A stretch of DNA of 64,000 nt from Odontocerum albicorne (GCA_949825065.1 OX463859.1:25003847-25067846); one strand, 5' to 3'. Shown: positions 1 through 10,440, counted from the first letter of the stretch. The notes: generated from the sequence alone by a model not told the origin. Numbers and translations: made by a program.

Positions 1-377
1 TTCAGTTTTCGTAAGAAATTACAATGAAGCAGGTAAAACAAGTGTAAACCTAATTACTTGAGAGTTTATAAACAATAGAAATGAGTTGATTGTTTCGTGT
101 TTGAGAAGTACAATAGAAGAAATTTGGACTATAACGTAATTTGTGTAGAAAATGGTCAATATAGACTACCTACGCATTAATATTGTCACAAATGAGACAA
201 AAGCCGAATTGTTTACTCACAATAATATAAATTAATTTATTGTACATTTATTTAAGTACTTGCTTTTTTAAGAAACAATAGCAAGTCATTGACATAGTTT
301 TAAAATTAGATTTAATTTAGCGTTCAATATAAAATAAACATAACATTATTATCTAATAAAGCACATCTAAGTCAACC
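1..377. other. AT-rich spacer, nothing recognised
   Basis: No open frame, repeat or element end was recognised in this AT-rich stretch. Confidence 0.5.
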
Positions 378-640
378 TTATCTTAAAATTTCCTCCCCTT
401 TTTGAAGGCTGACGATCATCATAGCTATTTTGAATCTTAAAGCAGCACCTCTGATCAAGGATATGGCACCACAGTGCAACGATTCCCGAAATTTCTTCAA
501 CCAGAAGTTGCGTCTTTCTCTTTTTGACTGTGGATAACATTTTTCTTGATTTATTCGTTTCAATATGTCGAAGTTTGTTAACCCACGAGACACCGCATTA
601 TTTTATAGCACCACATTTCAAAAGTTTCTTGTGATAGCTT
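378..640 (-). pseudogene. LINE group H, C-terminal remnant
   Basis: On the minus strand a 71-codon open stretch reads NFWLKKFRESLHCGAISLIR and then ALRFKIAMMIVSLQKGEEI. This matches the extreme C-terminus of a common insect LINE ORF2 (remembered pattern: NSWLKNLR, then LFRAAxSKxxIAxMIANLRxG). The piece just upstream (LTNFDILKRINQEK) resembles the VTNxEVLxRM segment, so residues between the two are deleted. No catalytic region remains. It is a 5'-truncated, inactive copy. Other copies of the group lie at 8.24, 14.67 and 53.74 kb. Confidence 0.6.
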
Positions 641-727
641 ACGTAAATGTCCATACTTCATCATCACAAATGTGCACGGAAAATATGTAAGAACGCAAAT
701 TGTTATACATAAGTCGAGGTAGAAATC
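641..727. other. spacer
   Basis: Nothing recognised. Confidence 0.3.
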
Positions 728-850
728 TTTATTGTAGAATAAAACCTGCATTTTGACGAAGCAACTTTGTTATAGAAGAAAACCTGCACTTTGATGACGC
801 AACTTTGTTATACAAGAAAACTTGCATTTTGATGAAGCAATTTTATACCA
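728..850. repeat. 38-bp tandem repeat, about 3 copies
   Basis: Units begin aaaacctgcattttgacg at 741, 779 and 817 with a constant 38-bp period and a few substitutions per unit. No coding meaning is seen. Confidence 0.8.
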
Positions 851-1551
851 TCTCCATTTTTATTTTGATCTCTTAAAACTGAACCCAATTAATTAGTTCG
901 TTGTTTGGTATGTCATTTTATTTGTTACCTCTTAGTGCTTTAATTTTTGATGGACTTAAAATTTAATGCAATCTGGCGTACGATAGCAAACATTCAATCA
1001 AATTTCATATTTGAATTGATATTTAATATAGGTTCCCGTGACAAGAGATTTTTATCTACAAAATACACGAAATTGTTGTAAATGCTTAAGTACTGTACAA
1101 CACAAACTTGGAATATTTAGAAGTAGAGATCCTCGGTACGAAAAGCTCTAAACTCTTAAAAAAAAAGGAAAACATTATGCTTTTCAAAGTAAAACAGCAT
1201 GCCTTGTCTGAACATATTATAATTGTGGTTCTAGTGACAAGAGTTTATAAACTCCAAAGCAATGAAAGTTGCTCAATTTGATACAGAAATTAAGTGATAA
1301 ATTTTACCATTAATTAATAAACAAAAACTCTATAGTCAATACTCGTATAAATAAATAAATATTATTTTTCTTTATCTAAAGCGAAATAAAGAAATAATGA
1401 GTTTAAATTTAACACAACATGGTTTTTCTAAAACATGTCAACAGCCTTACTTCACCTCAGATTTTGGAATAATAATTTTAAAATTATTCGTGTTTAGTAA
1501 TGTGAAACTCCTTAAGAAAATTGCTTCAACGTAAATCATTTCGGACTTAAT
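851..1551. other. AT-rich spacer
   Basis: No gene or element end was recognised. Only short A/T runs are present. Confidence 0.4.
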
Positions 1552-1725
1552 TTTTAGACCTGCTGCATATTATCCAGTTCTTTTAGACCTGCTGCATATT
1601 ATCCAGTTCTTTTAGACCTGCTGCATATTATCCAGTTCTTTTAGACCTGCTGCATATTATCCAGTTCTTTTAGACCTGCTGCATATTATCCAGTTCTTTT
1701 AGACCTGCTGCATATTATCCAGTTC
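1552..1725. repeat. 29-bp minisatellite, 6 identical copies
   Basis: The unit (ttttagacctgctgcatatt followed by atccagttc) starts at 1552, 1581, 1610, 1639, 1668 and 1697. The copies are identical by eye, which suggests recent expansion or ongoing homogenisation. The array ends abruptly in a T-rich run. Confidence 0.95.
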
Positions 1726-2130
1726 TTTTTCTCTGTGTTTTTTTAGTAAAACAAGAACATTTTCTTGAGCTCCGGGGCCAAGCTGGTTTGCCTCGTGTTT
1801 TCCAATTCGGTTTTTACTCGTACTGTATACAATGAAAGTGTAACACGAATAATATTTTTAATATTTATTGTATTATTTTCAGTCAACCACAACTTTCGTT
1901 AGTTAAAATAATCAACCAGTTTTTAACCAATTCATTTAACTACAAAATAACAGCAGTCCTCTTCTTTGGAATTTGCAGTTGGCACACAATAAAGTGTGAT
2001 ATTGATTGTATGACGCCACAATTTAAGCGTTCTTGATGAGGTAATGACAACCGGTATAGAAACAATAATAACAAGACAACTTTGATGGGCAAGAGACATT
2101 GCGAGAGTGCCAAAATCTTAATTTGTCAAG
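1726..2130. other. spacer
   Basis: No element recognised. Confidence 0.4.
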
Positions 2131-2134
2131 CAGT

Positions 2135-2300
2135 TACTCTTTCTTGAGTGTCCATCCATCCTGTCATGTAACTTATGACTGAGCATCGTGACTCCCATGA
2201 TAGCCTCCGACAACTTCCCTCCATCTATCCCTGCATTCCGCGGCTCGAAGAGCAGATGTTAAGGGTAGCCAAATTGCATCTCTCATTTGGTTAGTCTAGC
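2135..2300 (-). pseudogene. LINE group F, 3' end fragment
   Basis: Read on the minus strand, the segment gives an EC-RDRWREVV-like piece followed by GYHGSHDAQS. The same ending occurs at 63.57-63.67 kb on the plus strand (GYHGSHDAQSRAT), where a longer LINE remnant is present. Nucleotide similarity covers the shared caatcatgggagtcacgatg-type block. It is a 5'-truncated 3' terminus with no catalytic part. Confidence 0.6.
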
Positions 2301-2699
2301 GCATTAGATGGCAAGTAAGAAAAAACTGTATCAAAGTGGGAGGTTAAACAAGGTTTAAAGACGGCCTTAAGTCCAGTTTCATACTGGGTGATTAGGAGGT
2401 GTGCGGAACCAGGATTAGATTTTTGAACCACCTCAGAGAACATGAAAAGTAGTGAATTATATTCGTCTACTAGGGATTGCCTGTATAAGTAATGTCACCA
2501 CATATACCCTATGGTGGGTTCTTGGTAGTTGTATTCTATATGTTTAGATTTACCAAAGGAGATAAGTTGACAGTCGATAAGATTTTTTATATACACTTTA
2601 ATGCCATAAAACTTTCTTGCTTTTGTGTTTATAAGATTCGGTATTACTGATTCTATTGAAATCAGATTTTTTATATTAGATATAAGTTACTGAAGTTGT

Positions 2700-2900
2700 T
2701 AGATCATTGCATGGATTGAACGTTGGTGGGAGAAAGAAGGAAAATATAGATGAATGGTGTTGAGGAGGACATTCGAGCATTGGAAGTGGCGATGGGCTTT
2801 ATCATCAATAGACAACTGTGTAGAAAGATAAATTAAAAAGCCGACACCATGTAGTGGGAGGTAGATAGGAAAAAGGGCAAGTCATTAAATAAAAAATAAC
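2700..2900 (+). pseudogene. LINE group G, C-terminal remnant (weak)
   Basis: The plus strand reads NGVEEDIRALEVA, then NRQLCRKI, then a stop and KADTM. This fits the LINE ORF2 ending GVEEDLRxLGV...DRxLWRxVxxKA. The frame is broken by at least one stop. Only about 45 residues support the call, so it is tentative. Confidence 0.4.
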
Positions 2901-3284
2901 TAGAAATGATCCTTTTTTTATTTCAGTGCCCGAAACAACCGACACCATTGTGACAAAATAAAAGTTTGTCTCAATATATTCATATGAATATTTAAAAAAA
3001 TCGCAACATGTCTTTTGTCAGTTTTCTTGTATAGAATCAAAGTTTACACCCTTTTTATGTTCAACACAAATTTATTTAAAAAGTAATTTTAATCCGGCCC
3101 TTGATGCGAAGGTCGGACATGGAAAATAAGCCGAGTCAGAATAATTATGTTTAAATTTTGACCTTATTTTAAGGAATAAAGTTCTTTAGAAATTATGTGA
3201 TATAAAAAGAAAAAAAAAATAAAGTATACAAATTTTATATATTTTATTTTCATGAAACCGATTTATAACGCAAATCTTAGAGAT

Positions 3285-3470
3285 ATTGATAAGCTTCTTG
3301 GTCTAGTAAATAAGACGCCTTTTTACAACTTTGAAGTTGTGGGTTCGATTCTCGTTGGAACAAAATTTTGTTTTAAAAGCGTTCTGGTCTGGTTTACATT
3401 TGAAACTTGTTTTGGTTAATTGTTAAAGATTGCCATATTGCAATTTACTTGCAAGGTAGTATAATTGCCA
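3285..3470 (+). mobile_element. SINE group A, tRNA-derived
   Basis: A tRNA-like head (cttggtctagtaaataagac as A-box region, gggttcgattctcg as B box) is followed by the family body (ctggtctggtttacatt) and tail (agattgccatattgcaattt, then cttgcaaggta). The same order occurs at 44.54 kb (plus) and 54.25 kb (minus). Mobilised SINEs depend on a LINE partner, which is not identified here. Confidence 0.75.
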
Positions 3471-3744
3471 AGGTAGTATTATTGCAATAATATTATCTTG
3501 CTAAATTCGGTCTTGTTTTAAGCTATGAATGGTGTGCGAGAATAGGTAGGCTAGGGAAATAATGGAATGATAAAAAAAGAAGAAATTTTGACTGAACGAA
3601 AGGTAAAAACCATAAACATGTATCACTTTATGAGTTAAAAGGTAGAATGCAAATTTTATGTGAATAGAACGTTGTGAACTCTCCATATAATTTTAAATGA
3701 CTTGGCTAGTATTGTGAATGACAAAGCAAAGAGAGGTGACGAGA

Positions 3745-4210
3745 TCATAATATATTAAGCGCACCTTCCCGGACGTTTTGGGCTCTTCATGGGCAAGTGT
3801 TTGTGGATCGTAATCTAGCAATGAAAACCTCAACGGCAGTTTATAAAGCTGTAACCATGCCACCTCTGATGCATGGATCTGCATAATGTGTTCTCTACAG
3901 ACAACATACTATATAAGACCACTCAAAAAATGCCAGCAGATGCACCTCAGACAAATAATGCGAATTTAATGGTATCTAAGATACTCAAATGATGATGTTT
4001 TGAGAATAGCAATCAGCTGAAGCATCAAAATTCTTGTGATGCGTGCACGTATGCGTTGCTCTAGAAACGTAGCTCACATGTCTGAGTACAGACTCTCAAG
4101 AAATGCCCTTTTTGGCGAACTTGTGGAGGGCAGAAGGAAGTACGGTGGTCAGTGTAAGATATATAAGGACGTAATACATGAGACGCTTAAAACCATAAAT
4201 GTTTATTCTT
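3745..4210 (+). pseudogene. LINE group E, ORF2 C-terminal remnant
   Basis: Plus-strand pieces in order are FWALHGQVFVDRNLAMKT, TAVYKAVTMPPLMHGSA, QQMHLRQIMRI, RYSNDDVLRIA, and then an open stretch with HMSEYRLSRNALFGELVEG and YKDVIHETLKT. They follow the known order of the region downstream of the reverse transcriptase fingers/palm in RTE-like insect LINEs (YKAVxLPxLLYGSE, QRCLRxILxI, RLPKxxLYGEL, GGQxKRYKD). Stops and frameshifts interrupt it. Another copy is at 57.48 kb on the minus strand. Confidence 0.7.
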
Positions 4211-4229
4211 TATTTATTTATTGAACACT

Positions 4230-4300
4230 TTTATTGCAAATACAATCTGGTGGGCTTATTTCCAGGCGGCAATCTCTTCCAACCAAAAAGATAAAAGTGA
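4230..4300 (-). mobile_element. SINE group A tail fragment
   Basis: The antisense tail gggcttatttcc-ggcggcaatctcttccaacc matches the 3' tail of other group A copies (gcaatctctgccaaccaacc). The tRNA-like head is absent. Confidence 0.5.
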
Positions 4301-4544
4301 AAACGAAAATGAAGCAAGTTACGTAGTCGCATAAACCATTCAAATGACTATCCATCCCTACAAAATCCATAAACACATACGTGAGCATATGTTATACCCA
4401 CGAACCCCGCAAAGACGGACAATCACCTGAACATTATTTTTTATATAAAGTGAGATATCATCAATCAAAAGGAAAGGAAGGGATGGTGTAGAGAAAAGGA
4501 AAAGGAAAATCAGGAATGAAACACGTTATTTTACTGACTAGAAA

Positions 4545-4950
4545 TTAAGTAAATTTTCAGTCGCTTCTTAAAGCATGCCAAGGTCGGAGCGAGTCTTATA
4601 TTAGTTTGTAACTGATTCCAGAGTCTCACTGCATGGCCAGTAAAGGACGATGTAAAAAAAGAGGAGCGGTGAACTGGAAAGGCCAATAGACAATCTCTGT
4701 TTGAGAGTAGTGCTTATCTAAGATTGGAAAGACGCTGAAAGTTTTCGGCGAGATAAGAGGGGGTGGTGGGACAGTTAAGGATATTATACAATAGATACAG
4801 TATGTAAATTTGGTGTCTATTTTTAACATTCAACCAGTTCAATGCCTTCTCTCGTATGAAGTTATATGATCGTTCTTTCGTAGGTTGAAAATAAATCTTA
4901 GACACACATTTTGAAGACGCTATAATTTGTCCAACTGGAGACACTGTTAT
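4545..4950 (-). pseudogene. LINE group J (CR1/Jockey-like) 3' coding end
   Basis: One minus-strand frame, broken by a single stop, reads EKALNWLNVKNRHQIYILYL, TPSYLAENFQRLSNLR, stop, LAFPVHRSSFFTSSF, AVRLWNQL and APTLACFKKRLKIYL. This is the typical C-terminal tail of CR1/Jockey-type ORF2 (FxxSFxxxAVRLWNxLPxxIR, FKxRLKxxL). It lies well after the reverse transcriptase and keeps no catalytic residues. A second copy with the same tail lies at 24.84 kb. Confidence 0.7.
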
Positions 4951-5780
4951 TTGGCTTTAGTAGGTAATGTTTAGCATAACTGGGAGTAAACAACTGTAGA
5001 TAAAGCTAAACGGCGTAGAGCTATTGTAAGTTATGAGAGACTCCATTAAGAATGAAACGCAGACGAGTCCCACGTTCTGAAGTTTCTTACCATATACGCA
5101 ACAGGATATGCTTATCACAAATTGACTTACATATGTAAGTCATCTCCGGTGGCACTAACGTCAAGTACCCTGATCACTCAGTTTGTATTGAGCCTTATAT
5201 CATTCAATTTAATATCGGCACATGTTGACTGTTAAAATTTTTGTTGGTTCAATGTCGGATAATTTCGATCAATATCAAAAATATATGTGTTAATACTTGA
5301 ACCTTGAAATATTGTATAACACATTTAATTTTTTTCCAAAACTATAAAAGTAAGAACTCAGATTTTGAATTAAATCAGATTTCGTTGAAATAATTGGATT
5401 AGGCTTACTACGAAGTTGAAATATGACGAGAATAAAATTTGAATATATTGAATAGTAATTAACTTAGCATACCAAAACATGTTTGACAAACGTGTAATTA
5501 ATTCGGTGTTAAATTCAAAATAACCTCAGAGCAAAAATCTTTTTTAAAAAATAAAAAAAAAGATATAATGTAATATTTTAATATTTTCATGAGTTTTTTT
5601 ATCAACTAATTAATTTCATGAAAACAGGAAAAAAAAGTCACAGCTGAAAATATTAGGAGATTTCTTTTAAACAAAACCAAATCTAAACAATTAATCTTTT
5701 TTCTTTTATTTATTTACAATTTTTGCTTAAATAAAAAGACCACTAATAGGAAAATATCAATTTATACAAACATACATAGA
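4951..5780. other. AT-rich spacer
   Basis: No gene recognised. Around 5010 there is a weak aaacggcgtagagctatt match to the LINE group D segment seen at 47.35 kb, too short to call. Confidence 0.35.
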
Positions 5781-5784
5781 ATCA

Positions 5785-6215
5785 ACCCATTTTCCTTTAA
5801 GGGTAGGCAGAGCGAAGTGAGTCAGATTTTCATTTCTCAACAGATCTCTTTTTCAACTCTTACGACTTCTCAATTTGGACATTCCCTTCTTTCAAAATAT
5901 TATTTACTTGATCCAATCACACTTTCCTCTGCCACGCATTTCATTTACATTTCTACTATATGATTGTTTGATAGTATTTCTTCATTCACGAGTTCCACAT
6001 ACCCAGATCATCTAAGAGTAAACTTTTTTTTATCAAGAATCATCCTTAATAACTTCATTCCGTATACAATCACGCATTGTCACCCCATGTATTCTTCTGA
6101 GCGCATTAATTTATTCGCCTCCTTTCAGTATTTTTCCATCTCTACATTTCATACCCATACATCAAAGCTGGTACTTGAATATTATTATTGCTGTGGATTA
6201 TCATCTTGGCAGATT
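5785..6215 (-). pseudogene. LINE group D, ORF2 C-terminal remnant
   Basis: Minus-strand pieces across several frames are VPALMYGYEM, RRIN-LMRSEEYMG, RNEV-like text, GYVELVNEEILSNNHI and CVAEESVIGSSK. They follow the order of the fuller copy at 23.8-24.5 kb (IYGNETLTCKK, GFGYVERM). The 3' end carries ctttaagggtaggcagagcg, a variant of the group's 3' signature. The copy is heavily degraded. Confidence 0.65.
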
Positions 6216-6429
6216 ATGATTTAAGTTTCAGCTCAATCATGTATGCAGATCTATCCTTTTCCTCCTAAACCCGGACAGCTTTAAATATGCGCCAAGTATG
6301 TGAAATTTGAAAGAAAAAACGAACGTCAATTAAATTGAAGGATATGTCCCAGAAGGTGTATGTATTTGAAAGAGGCGAAATGTCTCTTCTCTCTACTTTT
6401 TGTATCAGGGGCTTGGTTTTGATATAAGT

Positions 6430-6708
6430 ATGTTATAAGTTATTGTAATTTATTTTTATCAAACACTGTTTATTCCACTTTTTTGTGACGGTATAACCCT
6501 ACCGGTTTCAAGGCTTTCACCTCATCTTCAGGGGAGCGCAAACAAGACATGTTTGCGCTCCCCTGAATATGAGGTGAAAACCTTGAAACCGGTAGGGTTA
6601 TACCGTCACAAAAAAGTGGAATAAACAGTGTTTGATAAAAATAAATTACAATGTCTTTAAACTTCCACAACGTTAATGCCCTAACTATAAACAACATGTT
6701 ATAAGTTA
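6430..6708. mobile_element. Palindromic Penelope-like element with 13-bp target duplication
   Basis: Near-perfect inverted arms of about 102 bp (6442-6543 and 6551-6652) flank a short centre. Outside the right arm is a unique segment (6653-6695). The whole is bracketed by an exact direct repeat, atgttataagtta, at 6430-6442 and 6696-6708. Each arm, read outward, carries ctgaagatgagg or ctgaatatgagg, then ccttgaaaccggtagggtta and taccgtc. That resembles the CTGANGA / GAAA / GTC core of hammerhead ribozymes in Penelope-like pLTRs. Related copies lie at 8.94, 38.86, 50.41 and 58.56 kb. The palindrome and direct repeats are seen; the Penelope link is inference. Confidence 0.65.
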
Positions 6709-7270
6709 ATTGTATTTTTATAAGAAAAAATCTAATTTGAATGCGTTAAAAAACTATTAAAAAGGATTTTAAATTAATTTGTCCCATGTCTTAAAATCAC
6801 CATTGCCTTGCCTTGTCTGGTTTAGGTGTTCGTGTGGGGAAGTGGTGTTGCTTGTCCACGTGCGGTAATATTTCAAATACGTAAGGTGGCAAACTGAGTT
6901 ATGAGCCTATTCTAGTTGTTTTTAACACGAAGGTTTGTTTATTGGTACCGAAAACGGTATTGTCTCCTGGACATGTTTTTGTCCACATATCCGTATCACC
7001 AATTCCTTCGTGTAGAGAGACTACATGCGAATAAATGAAATTGAATTTATTTTAGTGTTTTAACTCTATTTTTCAAGAAGTGATTTCACTAAAATACAAA
7101 ACAAAATACTCGTATACAATAAACTTCAACAAGTGATTTTTTGTCATATTTTAACTGTCCTAAAACTCTCAAAAATATCTCTAAGTTTATGATGTAATCT
7201 TTTTTATATTGTTCATGAATTTTATGCAAAATTAACATTTTTCGTTATTATGTAACTTATTTTAATAAGT
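6709..7270. other. spacer
   Basis: No element could be identified. 6800-7020 is less AT-rich than its surroundings. Confidence 0.35.
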
Positions 7271-7274
7271 TTTG

Positions 7275-7325
7275 TCTAATTGGTTGGAAGAGATTACAGC
7301 TTATTAATAAGCCCGCCATATTATT
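7275..7325 (+). mobile_element. SINE group A tail fragment
   Basis: The segment tggttggaagagattacagc followed by ttattaataagcccgcc matches the sense tail of group A (ggttggaagagattgccaca, then ataaactcgc). The head is missing. Confidence 0.45.
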
Positions 7326-7559
7326 TAACAATGAAATGTTAATTATAGCAGAAACTAAATTCCCCGTTAAGTTTTTACACATTTTGTGCGAGGATAATTT
7401 TATCACGAACAAGTTTTTTAATTTTTCATCAGTTTATCTTCATTCCGTTCGAAAAATTGCCTAAAACCTTTTTTCAGCAAAAAAAGATTATTAATTCACA
7501 CATTTCTTAAAAGTGGGGAGCGAACAACTGCAGAGATATCCATAATAATAATTTATGAG

Positions 7560-7870
7560 AGGAAATTAAATTTCAGCGCTGAAAGTAATCGCGCGAAATC
7601 TCTGACACCCCCGACATAAACCTTGTGGATCGCATGGGGGTGGCAAGTTAATTAGTATCGCTTTATGGGTGGTGGGATATTTCAGTGTCAATCTTCGTCA
7701 CTGACAACGTGTGCGCGATGGTTTCTTCCTGTCATGAAAACTGCTTATGTCTTGCTGTCATGAAGGCTGTTGCTATCTTGCTGTCATTTTACTGAATACA
7801 TGAAGTCGCGATGTCGCGCTGAAAATATTTATTTCATGAGGTTTTCGTCCCTGTTTAAGTTCAACACGGA
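7560..7870. other. Non-repetitive, less AT-rich block
   Basis: This block shares no sequence with the other repeats in the window by eye. It holds G/C-richer words, a ttaattag site, and three diverged copies of a roughly 30-bp unit (cttgctgtcatgaaggctgt). Function is unknown; a regulatory role would be speculation. Confidence 0.25.
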
Positions 7871-7974
7871 ATAATTTGATTAACCGATTGTTTCTTTATT
7901 GTAACATTCCAGAGATACCCGAAAAAACAATTTCAGATATATACAGGCATTCAGACAATTTTTTATTTAACAAA

Positions 7975-8125
7975 AATGTACATACATCTTATCACACCAT
8001 GCGTTTTTGGGGTAGGCAGAGATGTCCACTCCTTTCTTTACATACACAATACTTTTATCTCGTTTACATCTATTCATCACGCTCTACATGCTCTCCTGTC
8101 TCTTATATTTCTCTCAGGTAAAATT
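7975..8125 (-). mobile_element. LINE group D 3' end fragment (weak)
   Basis: It contains catgcgtttttggggtaggc followed by agagatgtcc, the 3' signature seen beside other group D copies (5.8 and 19.8 kb). Little coding sequence is left. Confidence 0.4.
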
Positions 8126-8234
8126 TAAGCAACTGTCTTCTTCCATTGTTATTGCAGTATACTTTTATTTGTTCTCCATTATTTTAGATACAATGACTGA
8201 ATGACATTGAAAGTTGTAAGTAATTTTTTCGACA

Positions 8235-8545
8235 AAGTATGCATCGAAGAGGTCCTCAGAAGTATGAAAAATACATAGAAGTTCTCACTTGTATCAGGAT
8301 GAGAAGATTGGAAAACTTTGAGTATTTTATGACAGGAAATAAATAGGAAATCATCCAAGTTATATTGCTAGGGAAGACACTAGAAAAACGAAGTTAAAAT
8401 TTTAGATGGAAATCCTGGCTTAAAAACTTAATAGAGTTATTCCACTGTAACACGGATACATTGTTCAGAGCAGCTGCAGTCTAAACTAAAATAGGCAAAA
8501 TGATTGCAAACCTTCAACATAGAGATACACTTAAAGAAGGAGCAT
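8235..8545 (+). pseudogene. LINE group H, ORF2 C-terminal remnant
   Basis: The plus strand gives MRRLENFEYFMTGNK, IIQVILLGKTLEKRS, WKSWLKNLIELFHCNTDTLF, RAAAV, and KIGKMIANLQHRD, separated by stops. This is the LINE ORF2 terminal pattern RRLxYLGHVMR, LIxxGKIEGRR, NSWLKNLRxWFG, LFRAA, IAxMIANLRxGD. It is 5'-truncated and inactive. Confidence 0.7.
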
Positions 8546-8699
8546 TTATTTTATTTATTTGTAATTATACATATTCTTGCTTATTTAAATAAGTCTTTTT
8601 GAATAATGATCTCAACAATATAAAATTCATCGAATACATTTCTCATGTCAAAATAATTATTAAGTTCAAAAATGTACTTGGAAAGAAAAATAATAATAG

Positions 8700-8800
8700 G
8701 AAACTTTTTAAAGTGCCATGTAGAGAGCAAACTCTCTTCGATACCGCTCTTAATTGGGAATCAACCCCACTTTGAATAGAGAATTAAAACGAAAAAAAAA
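8700..8800 (-). mobile_element. SINE group B fragment
   Basis: The antisense group B end (gtgccatgtagagagcaaac, tctcttcgataccgctctta, then tcaaccccac) matches the copies at 9.96, 12.08 and 31.16 kb. Confidence 0.55.
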
Positions 8801-8934
8801 ATAGTTGAGTGTAAGAGTGCGATAACGACGACTGCGGTTAAAAGGTAAGGTACATCTGAATCTGAATATGTATGTTAAGAAAAACACAGTGAACTTATGA
8901 AGAGAAGATGAACTATAAATAAATCTATATCTTG

Positions 8935-9005
8935 TAATTTATTTTTTATCAAACACTGTTTATTCCACTTTTTTATAACGGTATAACCCTACCGGTTTCA
9001 AGACT
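8935..9005 (-). mobile_element. Palindromic-element arm fragment
   Basis: The sequence tcaaacactgtttattccac ... aacggtataaccctaccggt matches one outer arm of the element at 6.44 kb, without the second arm. It is a solo, truncated arm. Confidence 0.65.
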
Positions 9006-9146
9006 GAATTATGTTCGAGCTGGTAACGATATACACGCTTCAACTGTTGGGGGCTGAGGGGTGAGGGAGGCATGGGACGATTTCGGCCAAGAGCGGATAG
9101 ATTTTTGGGATATAACTGTTTACCAGATGTTCGGATCGTCTATATC

Positions 9147-9460
9147 TGTATCTGTATGACAAGAACGTGTACGGTGAAACCCGAAAAAACTATTTGGAAT
9201 AAGGCATTAAAAAACACATGTACAACATAATATAAACCGTGATGCTTTATTATTTATGAATAGTCCAGTCGCCTCCACTAGTAATAATTGCCCGGCATCT
9301 CCGAGGCATACTTTCTACTAATTTTACACCACAATCTAGAGGCAACGACTTCCATATATCATAAGTCGAATCTGTCGAAATAACTGCTTGACGTTCCAGA
9401 TCTTTTTCCCTCGGAGCTTGAACTTCATGAGTGCCGTTTCTATGAGATTTGCATCTGTTT
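9147..9460 (-). mobile_element. Tc1-like element, 3' end fragment
   Basis: The terminal sequence (tatgacaagaacgtgtacgg) and the minus-strand peptide LVESMPRRCRAIITSGGDWT match the 3' end of the Tc1 element at 32.4 kb nearly base for base, including the stretch coding ISTDST. Most of the transposase and the opposite terminal repeat are absent. It cannot encode transposase. Confidence 0.75.
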
Positions 9461-9945
9461 TTTTTAACAAAATTTACGATATTACCATGAATACTCATTG
9501 TAATTATGAAACAAAAACTAGTTAATTGGAATACATTGCTTCAGAGTAATGTGTATCTGCCAGATATATTTGCATAAAATTGTTAAATTAATTAACCTGA
9601 AATTAAATCTTGCTTACTTACTTCTAGCAGTTATAATTTTTTTTATTAAACCACCTTAACTAATCTTTTTTATCGTTCCCTGTGGTTTTAAGTAATAATA
9701 ATTTATATTTTATGGCCTTTTCTTTTGCCTTTGGCCTTCGTTCCCAGTTTGTCTTTTTCAATCAGATTACTGCGTCGTTACGTTGTGCAGCTTATGCACG
9801 CCTCCAGAGAATACAGACATACGAGTATATTATAATTTATTTCGTAGTTCACAAAGTTTCATTCTTATTTCGTATGGTTTTCATCAAAATAACTGAACTG
9901 GTAGTTGCGAGACAGTAGTTAGTCACGGAAATTCAAATTTAAAGG
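9461..9945. other. AT-rich spacer
   Basis: Nothing recognised. Confidence 0.4.
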
Positions 9946-9947
9946 AA

Positions 9948-10032
9948 AATTTTATATAACGTCATTTAGAGAGTAAACTTTCCTCAAGGGCGCTCTAACT
10001 TGTGACCGAACCCTCTCTTATAAAACAAATTA
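9948..10032 (-). mobile_element. SINE group B fragment
   Basis: Antisense group B end: gtcatttagagagtaaactt, tcctcaagggcgctctaact and tgtgaccgaaccc. Confidence 0.6.
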
Positions 10033-10079
10033 CGTCTGACAGCTACGAGTATATCAGCACCCTAGCGAATAATGTATAC

Positions 10080-10275
10080 TTTTTTTTACCATGTGGCAAT
10101 CTCTCCCAACCAACCAGAAAGTTGTTTATGAGGCCTTAAGTGAAAACTGGACTTAAAACCTTTTTTCAAAAAAAAAAAAAAGGGATTACAGCGAGAATCG
10201 AACGCGCAACTTCGATAGGAACACAGGCGATAAGACCACGGAGACAAATAAGACCACGGAGACTTTCAAATTATA
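10080..10275 (-). mobile_element. SINE group A, tRNA-derived
   Basis: Antisense copy. The tail (catgtggcaatctctcccaa) comes first, then the body (an oligo-A stretch in place of the spacer), the B box (gagaatcgaac), and the A-box side (aagaccacggag). The order matches the intact copy at 54.25 kb. The segment aataagaccacggagac is locally duplicated near the head. Confidence 0.7.
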
Positions 10276-10284
10276 ACCGAGTCT

Positions 10285-10440
10285 TTGGGTTAAAAACCAC
10301 TATAGTAGACACACACTTCGTGGTTCGTCAGCGAACGTGTTGGCAACACTGCCGTACGCTGCGAGCGAGTATTGTTATCAGATTGGGACATTTTTTTAAT
10401 TAACATCGAAAATTGAGTCGGGAAACCCCCGGTTGAATAA
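10285..10440. repeat. Diverged dispersed repeat, copy 1
   Basis: It shares gtgttggcaacactgccgta, tatcagattgggacattttt, and a following aaaccccc-ggttgaata pattern with 30340-30475 in the same order and orientation. No coding sequence or terminal repeat was found. Family unknown. Confidence 0.45.

Noticed and set aside
6442..6652. A complete, active hammerhead ribozyme
   Set aside because: Core words are present but stem I pairing is poor, stem III needs a bulge, and one arm has CTGAATA in place of CTGANGA. Kept only as hammerhead-like.
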